DNA from: Heloderma charlesbogerti | Lineage: Eukaryota > Chordata > Lepidosauria > Squamata > Helodermatidae | Assembly (NCBI GenBank): GCA_026122225.1 | Contig: JANEZZ010000983.1 | Span: forward strand, 682,001 to 746,000 | Reading direction: 5' to 3' | Length of the DNA: 64,000 nucleotides | Part shown: in pieces, positions 1 to 11,800 of the stretch | Layout of the letters: each line of letters opens with the position of its first letter | Position numbering within the stretch: position 1 is the first letter of the stretch | Program-made: the position numbers and the translations under genes | The notes under the pieces: model-generated | Told to the model about the DNA's origin: nothing | The model's database searches: none | The model's input: only the letters and a program-made list of their open reading frames with translations

Positions 1-3000
1 TAGGCAATGACTTTGCACCAGATGACTTGCTTGTGTTTATGCTTGGAGAGGCCTGCAGTTACAAGTGGTCAGCAGAAGAATCTATGCTGTGCTGCTTGGG
101 TTGCTGGTGATGTTTGCAGGAATAGGGGGTAAGCGGCCCTCCTTTCCTGGCTCAATAAATGACACCATAATAATGCAGTCAGAAAGGCTAAATTGCCACC
201 GACACATGACATTCTTGACTTCATGGAATATGTGACAATATTGGATGAGTCAGATGTCAGTTTTGATGGGTGCCAAACCTAACAGAGATGGAAGGCTTAC
301 ATCCCACTTCCCCAGGACTGTGGCCCCAAACTAAATTGGGCTCCCTGCAACTGCTTTTAAAAAGTACCATGGAGGGAGGTTCACATGACCCCTCCCAACA
401 CCTGTGGCAGAAATTCTTCTGTGCTGCCTACAAGCTGGGACACTGTGGGACATGGCTCTCCATGTTTATTGATCCAGCCACATAGACCTCCTTCATGCAA
501 GGAGGCACCTGGCCCAATCAGCCCACCCACCTGAAGACTGAGCTACAAGCTTCATTAAATAAAACATTCTGTATTTCTTTTAGTAATATAGGTCCGCAGC
601 TGAGGGATACTGCTATGATTTCTGTCTGGGGTTCTCAAATAACTTTGTGACATGTTTTCCTTCAATGCCCTCATGAATTGCACTTCATCACATCCTGCAG
701 GGAACACACTACTCACTCACTCACTCACTCACTCACCCATCCATCCAGAATCACTCAAGCCTCCTTCCCCAAACTTCCATCAAATGACCCACTTAAAAAA
801 TCCTGGTTTACACTATTGGAGCACATTTGTATTGACCTTGAGCTTTGCTTGAGGACTTCACCTTTAGCCAAGGTAGTACAATGCAGTGTTGGCATAAGCT
901 GGCAATTATGTTAAGTGGTTTGCACTTAGTGTGAGCAGGTATGCTCTTTCCATTTCTGTTCAAGATGTGCAGGGATGGAAAGAAAGGTTTCCAATGGAGT
1001 GGAAAGGACACTTTGGCCGCTATTTATGAACCACTGAAGACGACTTATGTTCACTGAGTTCTATGAGATTGATCGGGCTTAAGCAGAAGAAAGCTTTAGT
1101 GGGTCATGAGTTGTGCTGAATGCTAAAAGCAGGATGGCAGGGTGAGAAATTAAAACAGCAACCACAAAAGAACAAGGAGTGTATGGGATGAAAATGACAA
1201 ATGGATCCTCTTTGGAAAATAGAACATTGAGACATGGGCAATAAAAACCCCATGAACCACCAAGTAGGACAAAATGCCACTAGGCCTGGAGGGTAGGTGA
1301 GTGGGCAGGAATGAGGACAACATGAGGCTTGTGAGGAATACAAAACTGGAGGCAAGAGGTATTTTTGTTCAGACTGAAAGGCAGTATGATAAAGCCCATG
1401 ATGTATTCAGTGGACTTGAGAAAGTCACACTGTTTAACTTATATGACAGGAATGTTGTGAAGATAAAATTAGATAAGGGTCAATAAGTTAACCAGCCTGA
1501 GCCCTTTGGATAGAGAGGGAAAGGAATCCTCAATAAATAAAAGACCTGAAAGCCAATTCTTTCATCACACTCTACTGTAAAACTCTGGAGTACATGGGTG
1601 GGGAACATTTTTAGCCTAAGGCCTGCATTCCCTTGTGGCTAACCTTCTGGAAACTGCATGCCAGCAGTGGGTAGGTCCAAAGGAAAATGTGGGCAGGGCT
1701 ATCCCTCATCCGCATTGACACGTGCACATTCTCACAAATAACAAACACATGCTCTCTCTCACACAAACACACATGCATGCCTGCACCACTCCACCTCAGC
1801 ACAGCAATGAGGCATGGAAAAAGCCTCCTATTGGAGGGGGGATTTACATGCGGGCTACAACTAGAAAGGGAAGGGTTAAATCTCACCTCCCAAGCTGTGA
1901 CCCCCCCCCAATCACCACCCCATAGCCTTTAAAAAGGCTTAACTGCTGTGTAGGTGGGGTGTGTGTGCGAGGAGGGAAGGCTGTTAGCCAGCTAGGGAGC
2001 TCCCATGAGCTTCATCCAGCCTGTGGGCTGCCAGTTTCCCACCCATGCTATTAAATGACCAATACACTGAAGCTGGATTAAGGAATGGGGCTTTGCAGGT
2101 GGGAGCAGGCTAGATTCTCAGTGGATCCCATTGGTTTCTATGGGACAAAGTAACACTCTTGTGATGAGAGCAAAACCTGCCCTGTACACCAGGTTTGGAT
2201 GGCCAGGCACACACTGCCAGGGATCCTGTAGGAGGCTGCAGTTTATCTCTTTGCACAGAGCATACTACACACAACCCCCCCACATGCACGCATTAAGAAT
2301 TCCTTGCAATATACAGATCATCCTGCCATCTCTAGTAATGGCAGACTAGTGATCAGATAACAAAAGCTTCAAAGTATTGTTCTTGTACATCCAGTTTGCT
2401 GTGATATTTAAGCCAGTAAAGGCACAATCCTATGCATGTTTAGACAGACAAAAGGCCTACAGCTCCCAGCGTGCCCCAGCTAGCTATGCTGACTGGGGCA
2501 TGCTGGAATTTGTAGGCCTTTTCTTTGTCTAAACATACATAGGATTGCGCCCTAAGGCTTCGGTCCTACCCACACTTACATGGGAGTAAGCCTCATTGGA
2601 CTCAGTGGGATGTATTTTCAAGTAAACTTGGGCTATATGATTACTTACAAATTTAAAGCATATGTATGTTTGATATTTAGATAATTAATATTTCTATTGC
2701 TCATACCAGTGTAAACTGTACCACTAATGGACTTTAACATCAGCAGTGGAGATTTTTGTTGTTGTTTTTAAATGGTTCCAAGCATTGAGATTAAGGAAGT
2801 ATTTGAAAATTGAGAAATTTGATTTGTGTCGATGCTACTGTGTAATTCCTGCATTCCTTTATGTATTGTTTGATTCCTTGGAGATGAATGGCTTTAGCCT
2901 CCTTTGGGTGAATAAAAGTTGTGGCTTTTCTAGACTTTCAGTTTTTTCTGGTGTAAAGTGGTAATTTCAGCCCAGGCTTTTAGCTGTTTCAAGAAGTCCA

Positions 3001-3900
3001 GTTACGTGTTTGCAGCCCTTGCACTTCAATCTCCTTAGAGTCCATGAAGTAAAGAAAGCTTTCCCAGCTTATTCTCAGAGAAAAGGTAAAAAAGAAATTT
3101 GGATGTCAGAAAAGGCAGTGGGAAGCAGCAAGCATGTGAGTCGTCCAGAGAGTTTGGGTGGTTCCTACACCAGTGTCCTTTGTCAGAATAGAGGTGTAAC
3201 ACTGGTGTCAACCCTAATCATAGAATCCAGGCAATATATGGACTTGCAACTTACGACTTGGTACAGCAGCAAAGTGGAGCCCTGACTACACAGAAACAGT
3301 GGCAGCCATGTCACCATGGTGACATAGGAGCAGAGCAAAATAGTAATACATGGAGCCCTAAGGGTGCTTCCAGATTAGGCTTTTATTGTGCAATCACCCT
3401 GCCTCTTTCATGGAATTTCATAGGGGATCCAGATGATGTCGTTATCGATGTGCAGCTCTCCCATGTTTTCCCACTGCGGCTTCAATCTCTTTTCCTTACC
3501 AGAAAAAATCCAGTTAAGGAGGAAAAGAGGGGTCTGGCTGCAGTTCCACACTAGGCATTGCTGCAGAAGGCGAGTAGCAGACTGCACCTGTAAAGAGATG
3601 GGAGAACTGCTCACTGGGGCCACGGAGGGAATGCAACAAGCAACAGGCTTGTTCCGCAACAAAGAAACTTTGGAGGGAATTGAATAATACATTTTTGTAT
3701 GTAGAATTGGCTGGACAGTGAGAGATGTTGATTGGAACAGCCGGGGGACTCTTCCCTTTTAACATTTTGAAGAGAAGTCCTCATAAGAGTCTGAAATACT
3801 ACTGGTGTATATGGGAGATTGGCCCCCTCTGTTGCTGTGTTTCTCAGATTTAATGCATATTTGTCGTTTAATGCATATTTTTTTTTTTTTTTTTTTGTAG
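1..3900. other. Upstream non-coding sequence or intron of TRMT9B
   Basis: No coding exon can be supported here. The stretch ends at the acceptor of the first TRMT9B coding exon, so it is probably intron (this acceptor implies at least one non-coding 5' exon further upstream). It holds an (ACTC)n run at 711-737, an unclassified repeat-like stretch around 1590-1870 that opens with a hAT-like GGGTGGGGAAC motif, a palindromic MITE at 2420-2552 with a second partial one directly after it, and a T run of about 19 bases just before the acceptor. Open frames in this stretch are short and match no family I know. Confidence 0.6.
2420..2552. mobile_element. Palindromic MITE, type B, TAA target-site duplication
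   Basis: The two halves are inverted copies: it opens with AGGCACAATCCTATGCATG and closes with the complement of the same motif. The core reads toward CTCCCAGC and GGCATGCTGG. TAA stands at 2417-2419 and again at 2553-2555, as expected for a 3-bp TWA duplication of the PIF/Harbinger type. Related copies are at 30949-31060 and 49584-49695. It is too short to encode a transposase. A second palindromic element (type D, degraded) follows at about 2556-2637. Confidence 0.7.
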
Positions 3901-3901
3901 G

Positions 3902-4055
3902 ATGGAACATGAGGCTTTCCAGCTAGAAAAGCAGCATGTACATAGTGTCTATAAAAGCACAGCCTCCTATTTCAATGATTTACAGGGCAAAGCATGGCCT
4001 CGTGTTCGACAGTTTCTACTAGAGCAAAAGCCAGGCAGCCTCGTTGCTGATATAG
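3902..4055 (+). CDS. TRMT9B: TRMT9B first coding exon
   Basis: Encodes residues 1-51 plus one base of codon 52. The acceptor is a long T run ending in gtag at 3900. The exon starts with a single G at 3901 and then the ATG, so essentially all of the 5' UTR lies in upstream exons. The donor is GATATAG|gtatgt. It carries the conserved start region (EKQHVHSVY, AWPRVRQFL) and the first half of S-adenosylmethionine motif I, which the intron splits inside the first glycine codon. Confidence 0.95.
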
Positions 4056-4658
4056 GTATGTTCTTTTTTAGCACAAAGATGTATTCCACTTATTATTAAT
4101 AATTCACTTATTAATTCACTTATTAATTCACTTATTAATATTAATCACTTATTTTTTAATATTATTAACATATAATGTGTGTGTGTGTACACATCATCTT
4201 CTATGATATATATATCATGGAAGAAACATATTCTGTATCTATTACATCATGATTTTTTATTTTCTTATACAATTTCAACAGCAATCTCAGTTCTCTGAGT
4301 GCTGGTCCTTATATAGACTAAATGGTCTGACCATGCACAAGAGGGTGATATCAGCAGGCTTGGAGGAACCCAAAGGTTTGCAGAAGTTCAGAGACTCCTC
4401 GAGGAGGGGAAAACAGATTAATGGGGACTGAGCATGCTCAGTGGTACAGAATGCTGACTAAGCATTGGGGTTGGGGGAATGGAGAGCCAGGTGGGAGAAG
4501 GAGTGGAATGGAGTATTTAACATTTTGTGTTAACTTCCATTTGTATTTATTATATTTTGGAAGGTACTAGAGAAAAATAGCTTGTCCATTTGTGTAAAAA
4601 TGGGAACTAATTGGACAGATTTCCAGGTGATAGATTGTTTTGATTTTTAATAAGGATC

Positions 4659-4699
<41 letters not shown>

Positions 4700-7600
4700 T
4701 TATATCCTGCCTTTTTTCCAATACTGGGACACTCAATATATTGAGAAGAGTTTGTACTTTCTTAATGGCACTAGCCAAAGCACATGCCAGATTGTATGGG
4801 GCAAATGTAACTTTAATTTCATTTGTTTATTTAAAATATTTCTTTCAGGGCAGGACCTCTCCTAAGGCTGCTTACAAAAGTAAAATCCCATATAACATCA
4901 TCTGCCCAGTGTAATTGCAAGAGCTTTGATCCATGCCAGGAGGAGAGCACAAAAGGAACTTTTTTCCCATGCTTTTTCAGGTGCTGACTAACTTAAAAAG
5001 CCCATGAAAGTGTTGCAGCTCTGCTTTTGCCAGGCATCTCTCCCAGCAGGAAACATGAGTTTTCTGTCTTGCAGAGTCCTCTGATGCAAGTTCCCATTTT
5101 CTCTCGACAGAGATGCTTAGAGGCCATGAAGCAGAGAGTCTCTTGGGCTTCTTGGAGTAGAGGGAATTGCAGCTCCACTCTCTCCAGGCATCTCTCGAAC
5201 TAAGAAATAACACAATCAACCTAGAGCAGCCTTTCCCAACGTGGTGTCATTCAGATATTATGGACTACAACTCATATCAGCTCCAGCCATCATGGGCTAA
5301 GGTCAGAGATGATAGGAGTTGTAGCCCAAAGCATCTGAAGAGTGTGTTATTGGGGAAGGATGCCCTAGAAGCTCTAGTGATATCGCAGGAACCTCTGCAG
5401 CAATTTTCCAAGAGGTTGCTGGGCAGTGCTACTCCACTGAGCTCCAAGAAACTCTCAGGGCTAAAAGAAACATGTTACTCTGTTCCCTCCCATGCTCTTT
5501 CCAGCAGGAAACAGGTCTTTACCCCAGAGGCTGCTGCCGGGGCCTGTTATTTCTCAATGGAAGTGTGTTTGGAGGAGCCAGATGAGTGTGAGGTCTCTTG
5601 TACTTCTATTTTAGTCCTGCTGACACTTCTATTGGGAAATGGGAAACTGGTCCAGCATCTTGGGTCAGTTATGTGCCCTCTTCCAGGCTGTGGGCCATTG
5701 GCTGGTGCTTGACTATGCCAACCCTTGACGCCAAGCCCTGTTTGATGGCCATCCAAAATGGTCACTATTTGTGTGGATGGCAGCATTCTAAAGTAATATT
5801 GTGCAGAGCTGACTGAAGAAGGCAATTCAAGCATTTACTTGAAAATATAATTTAAAAGTGACTTTTTATTGAAATTGGTGAAAGGAACAATATTTCTTTT
5901 CTGATAAAATGGTTAATGTTCATTCTGAGGATGCATGCATATACATAATTTTATTCTGTATTAAGTGTTAATTTTATTCTTTATTAAGTGTTCAGTTGTA
6001 AGCTGAACACTTAAGCAATAGAGCTGTGCATGGTTTTATGTTATTTTTCTGTTACCTGTGTAACAAAGTTTGTTGCTGCTGCTGTTGTTGTTGTGTGTCT
6101 GTTTTTAAGGTTGTGGGACTGGAAAATATCTCTGTGTCAACAGCCAGGTGTATAACCTCGGATGCGATTATTGCAGCCCTTTGGTTGAGATTGCAAGAAA
6201 TAACGGTTGCGAAGTGATGACCTGTGATAACCTTAATCTCCCTTTTCGGGGTCAGTGCTTCAATGCAATCATCTCTGTGGGAGGTAAGAGGGGAAAAAAT
6301 GAATATCTGAAAAAATATGAAATATGAAGAATATACCCTACACACTTCTACATTGGTGTTTGCCAATTTGCCCAGTATAAGAAGAGTAGAACATAGGAAA
6401 CTGCCTTCTACCAGGCTCTATTATTAGTTCATCTAGCTCAGTTTCTTCTACACCAGTCTTCCCTAACAAGGTGCAGTCCAGCGTTGGACTGCAAATTCCA
6501 GCATTTCCCAGCCAGCAAATTTGATTTGATTATGAATTTTTTCATTATAAATTGATAATCTGCAAGACACTAATTAAGTAATTAGGTTATGGTGGGAGCA
6601 ATGCCTGCTGAAATCTTGGAAATCAGAAGGCTTGCCAAATTAACTTTTCTTGGTTTCAGAGGTAGGGATGTCAGAGAAATCTGTCAGTGGGTGAAGCTCG
6701 TTGAGCATTCAGCAGCTCAGCTCCCTGGACTTCAGCTTGCTTTCCTGTATGCTGGCCTGACTTGATCTGCATCGAGTTGGGCCAGCTTGTGGATTTTCCT
6801 TTGTGTGTGTGTGTAAAAAGAAACCCGTGCAAATTGTAGCTGCAAATTACAGCCATAAATTTGTGCAAATTGTGGCTGAAATTTGTGCAAATTATGCAAT
6901 TTGCAGCTGCAATTTGTGCAGTTTTTTATCCCCCCCCCCAAGTTCCTGTATTCCAGGAATAACCCATGGCTGGGCTTGTGAATGCAAATGGACCTAGGCA
7001 GGCAGCAGGGATCTATTGGGCCCCCCAAAGGGCCAGATTTTCTAACAACGGACATCCCTAGTCAGAGGATAGGGATTTAGTGACCTCCATAGTTCCTTGG
7101 CCCTCCTATGACTTGCAAAACAAGATCATATGATGCTAAATAGTACAATTCCAGAATAAATTATGCAAAATAATAGACATAATGCAGACTTGCAGTATTT
7201 ATACAGGCTGCAGGATTGAGATTTTCTTGGGGCAGAATTTTAATATTTGTAGCACAGAATCTACACATCCCTGAGCAGAAAACATATTTTTGCTTCTTTT
7301 GCAGTGATTCACCACTTCTCCACAAAACAAAGACGAATCAAAGCAATAAAAGAAATGGCCAGGGTTCTGGTACCTGGAGGCCAAATGATGATTTACGTCT
7401 GGGCTATGGAACAAAAGAATCGGCACTTTGAGAAACAAGATGTGTTTGTTCCATGGAACAAAGCCTTGTGCTCCCAGCTGCTTTTTGAATCCAACAAGGC
7501 TGGACATAAGACTGATCCTGCACATACTGTAAAATCTCAGTCTGTGCATTCACACAAACAAATGGGTTCCAAATACAGTTACCCTATTACCCTTGATCAG

Positions 7601-8338
7601 AAACATTCCCAAAGGCCTGATGGCTGCTTAGCTGAAGCCTGCTGTGTGAAAATTTCAGAAGAGGAAGAAAACCGATTTTACAGTGCCCTTGGGAGATCTT
7701 TTCGTTCCTGGTTTTCGTCCAGATCTCTCGATGAGTCAGCCTTGAGAAAGGAAAATGAAAAGGTGGAACCTTTGAAGAACACAGTTGAATGGACAAACAG
7801 TGCCACTGTATCTGTTCAACCATCGAGGCACTGCAGCTTAGACTTAGGTTGCCGAGGTCCATTGCTGAAAGAGCAACGACTGGATGACTATGATGAAGTG
7901 TTTATGAAGCATGTGGGTTGCAAAAAAATGGAGTGGCTGACAGCCTCGAGGTCACTGAGTGATTTCAATGGCGAGCCACCTGCATTGGTTCAAAGCAACA
8001 ATGGAGAAACCTCGTTTCCAAGTCGTCCGATAGAAAATATAAACAACGGTTATATCGGTCAAGGCAATCGTCATTCTTTTGCTGGCAAGCACTTGAAAAG
8101 GACTTCATCTCCTAGCTCTGGTGAGTCTATTGTAGATTCAGCTGTGGCTGTGGGAGACCACGCTGTTCACCGACAGGATACAAAAGCTTTCATGCGCTAT
8201 TACCATGTTTTTCGGGAAGGCGAGCTGTGTTCTCTGCTTGAGGAAAATGTGCCTGAGGTTCACATATTGAGTTCAAGCTATGATCATGGTAACTGGTGCA
8301 TTATTGTGAAGAAAACAGATGAACAAGAGCAAGCATAA
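3902..8338 (+). CDS. TRMT9B: TRMT9B, probable tRNA methyltransferase 9B (three coding exons)
   Basis: Joined coding exons 3902-4055, 6110-6283 and 7305-8338 give 1362 nt, 453 residues plus stop, close to the roughly 454 residues of the human protein. It is a class I S-adenosylmethionine-dependent methyltransferase of the Trm9/ALKBH8 group. Motif I, DIGCGTGKY, is at residues 50-58 and is intact; VIHHF is at 110-114 and VLVPGGQ at 130-136. After about residue 165 comes a long serine-rich insertion. The methyltransferase fold then resumes near residue 405 with the RYYHVF...GELCSLL and DHGNWCII segments that ALKBH8 also has. Family members methylate wobble-uridine side chains in tRNA; for TRMT9B itself the substrate is less certain, and tumour-suppressive and synaptic roles have been reported. 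The start is the first ATG, one base after the exon begins, and the frame is complete, so the gene looks functional. Confidence 0.95.
4056..6109 (+). other. TRMT9B intron between coding exons 1 and 2
   Basis: A phase 1 intron with gt...aag ends. Just inside the donor is a short tandem repeat of a 12-base unit (AATTCACTTATT, about 4098-4137). Further in are an (ATT)n run at 4660-4698, a LINE 3' tail in antisense near 4825-4900, and a palindromic hAT-like MITE at 5227-5362. Around 4430-4490 there is a motif beginning TGAGCATGCTCAG that recurs near 58425-58480, suggesting an unnamed repeat family. No coding exon is seen. Confidence 0.7.
5227..5362. mobile_element. Palindromic hAT-like MITE, type A
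   Basis: It starts CAGCCTTTCCCAACGTGG and ends with the inverted form (TTGGGGAAGGATG), with a central GGACTACAACTC / GAGTTGTAGCCC inverted pair. The flanking eight bases, ACCTAGAG and CCCTAGAA, agree at six positions, compatible with an old 8-bp hAT duplication. Other copies are at 24212-24347, 27037-27148, 51448-51544 and about 61990-62110. Confidence 0.7.
6110..6283 (+). CDS. TRMT9B: TRMT9B second coding exon
   Basis: 174 nt in phase with both neighbours. It completes motif I (GCGTGKY), then encodes the acidic residue of motif II in GCDYC, the NLNLPFRG segment and the FNAIISVG strand. The acceptor ends tttttaag, using AAG rather than the commoner CAG, and the tract before it is a run of TGC and TGT triplets. 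The donor is GGAG|gtaagag. Confidence 0.95.
6392..6465 (-). mobile_element. tRNA-type SINE, 3' fragment
   Basis: The plus strand reads ACATAGGAAACTGCCTTCTA and continues with TCATCTAGCTCAGT. This is the complement of the squamate SINE tail that ends in GGCAGCTTCCTATG. The sense copy at about 51590-51786 has the same tail. Heavily diverged and truncated. Confidence 0.6.
6825..6922. repeat. Degenerate tandem repeat, GTGCAAATT-based
   Basis: Four or so imperfect units of 22 to 31 bases, each starting GTGCAAATT or close to it, with internal TGCAGCTGCAA-type palindromes. It lies inside a TRMT9B intron and encodes nothing known. Confidence 0.6.
7305..8338 (+). CDS. TRMT9B: TRMT9B last coding exon
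   Basis: Encodes residues 110-453 and the TAA stop at 8336-8338. It opens in the methyltransferase core (VIHHFSTKQRR, RVLVPGGQ, YVWAMEQKN), continues through a serine-rich, probably disordered stretch of about 240 residues with the conserved FRSWFSSRSLDESALRK block, and ends in the RYYHVFREGELCSLL and NWCII segments, which belong structurally to the methyltransferase domain. That the insertion and both flanks share one exon suggests the insert grew within the exon. No break is seen. Confidence 0.95.
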
Positions 8339-8585
8339 AACTGAAAAACAGGGGCTTCAGCCATTGCTCCCTATGGACTTCTAGAGACCTTTCCCTACCT
8401 TGTCACCCACTCTGTGTGGATTGGTATGATCTGTACATGAGCATGTCATTGTGAACAAAAGGGTGCTTAACATGTTGCTGGAATACAGGCTTTTAACAAA
8501 TCCTCATCATAATTTTATATTGTTTTAGGAAACCTGCTTTGTGTGTTTTAATCATTTTATAATAAACAACACTTTTTGTAAGATA
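8339..8585 (+). other. TRMT9B: TRMT9B proximal 3' UTR
   Basis: The sequence after the TAA stop runs to an AATAAA at 8561-8566 followed by a T-rich stretch, a reasonable polyadenylation site. The human transcript is longer, so a distal end further right is possible. The BovB insertion at 8.86 kb would then lie inside the transcript. Confidence 0.5.
8561..8566 (+). terminator. Candidate polyadenylation signal of TRMT9B
   Basis: AATAAA in sense orientation, about 225 bases after the TRMT9B stop, followed by CAACACTTTTTGTAAG. It is the first canonical hexamer after the stop codon. Confidence 0.5.
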
Positions 8586-8861
8586 AGGAATGAGACATTT
8601 TTTCATTACCCAAAAAAGGAAAAAAGAAAAGTTCTCCCATTGAAAGTGTCAGCCTGAGCACACATGCGCTAACTTGCTGAGCTTTTTGTTCAGGAGTGTG
8701 CACACTGTAATGTAGGCCTTTGCTTTTAAAAATAGTTTTAGGTTTTAAAAACACTTTGCAAGAGGGATCCGTGTAAAATGTATCCAGGAAAAACAAATAA
8801 ACTCTGTGGAAGAAGACTCTATAACGGGAGTAGGTAACCAGTTTTCAGCACCAATACAACA

Positions 8862-11800
8862 GTTGTTGTTGTTGTTCAGTTGTTCAGTCGTGTCTGACTC
8901 TTCGTGACCCCATGGACCATAGCACACCAGGCCTTCCTGTCCTGCGCTGTCTCCCAGAGTGTGCTCAAGTCCATATTCATTGCATCGGTGATGCTATCTA
9001 GCCATCTCATCCTCTGTTGTCCCCTTCTCCTTTTGCCTTCAATCTTTCCCATCATCAGGGTCTTTTCCAGTGACTTTTCTCTTTGCATTAGGTGGCCAAA
9101 ATATTTGAGCTTCAGCTTCAGTATCTGTCCTTCCAATGAGCAGTCAGGGTTGATTTCCTTTAGGATGGACTGATTTGACCTCCTTGCAGTCCAGGGGACT
9201 CGTAAGAGTCTTTTCCAGCACCACAGTTCGAAAGCATCGATTATTCGGCACTCAGCCTTCCTTATAGTCCAGCTCTCACAGCCATACGTTGCTACTGAGG
9301 AAACCATAGCTTTGATTATACGAACCTTTGTCAGCAAGGTGATGTCTCTGCTTCTTACTATGCTGTCTAGGTTTGTCACAGCTTTCCTCCCAAGGAGCAA
9401 GCATCTTTTAATTTCATGGCTACAGTCACCATCTGTGGTGATCTTGGAGCCCAAGAAAGTAAAATCTGTCACTGCTTCCATTTCTTCCCCTTCTATATTC
9501 CAGGAAGTGATGGGGCCAGATGCCATGATCTGAGTTTTTTTAATGTTGAGTTTCAAACCAGCTTTTGCACTCTCCACTTTCATCCTCAACAAGAGGCTCT
9601 TTAGATCTTCTTCACTTTCTGCCATTAGGGTGATGTCGTCTGTGTATCTGAAGTTGTTGATAATTCTCCCAGCAATCTTAATTCTGACCTGTGACTCATC
9701 CAACCCAGCGTTTCTCATGATGTACTCTGCATATAAATTAAATAAGCAGGGCGACAATATGCAGCCTTGTCGTACTCCTTTCCCAATCGGTCGTTCCACG
9801 TCTGGTTCTTACTGTTGCTTCTTGGCCCTCGTACAGATTTCTCAGGAGACAGGTAAGGTGGTCTGGTACTCCCATCTCTTTAAGAATTTGCCAGAGTTTG
9901 TTGTGATCCACACAATCAAAGGCTGTAGCGTAGTCAATGAAGCAGAAATAGACATTTTTCTGGAATTATCTTGCTTTCTCCATGATCCAGCAAATATTGG
10001 CGATTTGATCTCTAGTTCCTCTGCCTCTTTGAAACCCAGCTTGTACTTCTGGTAGTTCTCGGTTCACATACTGCTGAAGCCTAGCTTGTAGGATTTTGAG
10101 CATAACCTTGCTGGTATGTGAAATGAGCACAACTGTACGGTAGTTTGAACACTCTTTGGCATTGCACTTCTTTGGAATTGGAATGTAAACTGACCTTTTC
10201 CAGTCTTGTGGCCACTGTTGAGTGTTCCAAATTGGTTGGCATATTGAGTGCAGCACTTTCACAGCATCATCGTTTAGGATCTTAAATAGCTCAGCTGGAA
10301 TACTGTCATCTCCGCTAGCTTTGTTGTTAGTAATGCTTCCTAAGGCCCACTTGACTTCACTCTCGAGGATGTCCGGCTCAAGTTCAGTGAGCACACTGTC
10401 ATGGCTCTCAGGGACATTCAGATCTTTCCTGTATAGTTCTTCTGTGTATTCTTTCCACCTCTTCTTAATCTCATCTGCTTCTGTTAGGTCCCTGCCTTCT
10501 TTGTCCTTTATCATGCCCGTCTTTGCACAAAATGTTCCCTTCATATCTCCGATTTTCTTGAAGAGATCTCTAGTCTTTCCCATTCTGTTGTTTTCCTCGA
10601 TTTCTTTGCATTGTTCATTTAAGAAGGCATTCTTGTCTCTCCTTGCTATTCTCTGGAACTCTGCATTCAGTTGGATATATCTTCCCCTTTCTCCCTTGCT
10701 TTTTGCTTCCCTTCTTTCCTCAGCTACTTGTAAAGCCTCAGCAGACAGCCACTTTGCTTTCTTGCATTTCTTTTGCTTTGGGATGGATTGAGTTGCTGCC
10801 TCCTGAACAATGTTACGGACCTCTGTCCATAGTTCCTCAGGCACTCTGTCTATCAGGTCTAATCCCTTAAATCTATTCGTCACCTCCACTGTATATTCAT
10901 AAGGGATATGATTTAGGTCATATCTGAATGGTTTGGTGGTTTTCCCTACGTTCTTCAATTTAAGCCAAAATTTTGCAATAAGAAGCTCATCATCTGAGCC
11001 ACAGTCAGCTCCAGGTCTTGTTTTGACTGACTGTATAGAGCTTCTCCATCTTTGGCTGCAAAGGACATAATCAATCTGATTTCGATATTGACCATCTGGT
11101 GATGTCCATGTGTAGAGTCGCCTCTTGTGCTGTTGGAAAAGAGTGTTTGCTATGATCAGCATGTTCTCTTGGCAAAACTCTATTAGCCTTTGTCCTGCTT
11201 TATTTTGTACACCAAGGCCATGCTTGCCTGTTACCACGGTGATTTCTTGACTTCCTACTTTAGCATTCCAATCCCCTATGATGAAGAGGACATCTTTTTT
11301 TGGTGTTAGTTCTAGAAGGTGTTGTAGGTCTTCATAGAACCTGAGATCAACCTCAGCTTCTTCGGCCTCAGTGGTTGGGGCATAGACTTGAATTACTGTG
11401 ATGTTGAATGGTTTGCCTTGGATTCGTACTGAGATCATTCTATCGGTTTTGAGATTGTATCCCAGTACTGCTTTTCCCACCCTTTTGTTGACTATGAGCG
11501 CTACTCCATTTCTTCTAAGGGATTCTTGCCCACAGTAGTAGATACAATATTGTTCTTTACAGCATCGGACTTTCTTTTCACCACCAGACACATCCACATC
11601 TGAGTGTCCTTTCGGCTTTGGCCCAGCCGCTTCACTCTTTCTGGCACTACTTGGAAATTCCCTCTGCTCTTCCCCAGTAGTATATTGGACACCTTCCGAC
11701 CTGAGGGGCTCATCTTCTGGCGTCATCTCTTTTAGCCTTGTGATACGTTCCATGGGGTTTTCTTGGCAGGAATACTGGAGTGGGTTGCCATTTCCTTCTC

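Larger units (their letters stand above)
6284..7304 (+). other. TRMT9B intron between coding exons 2 and 3
   Basis: A phase 1 intron ending in tgcttcttttgcag. It contains an antisense SINE fragment (about 6392-6465) and a cluster of degenerate tandem repeats built on GTGCAAATT and its complement (about 6825-6922). No coding sequence was recognised. Confidence 0.75.

Noticed and set aside
5167..5712. Plus-strand open frame of 181 codons
   Set aside because: It runs through the type A MITE at 5227-5362 and matches no family; it lies in a TRMT9B intron.
10222..10791. Plus-strand open frame of 189 codons inside the BovB
   Set aside because: It is the antisense shadow of the reverse transcriptase frame.
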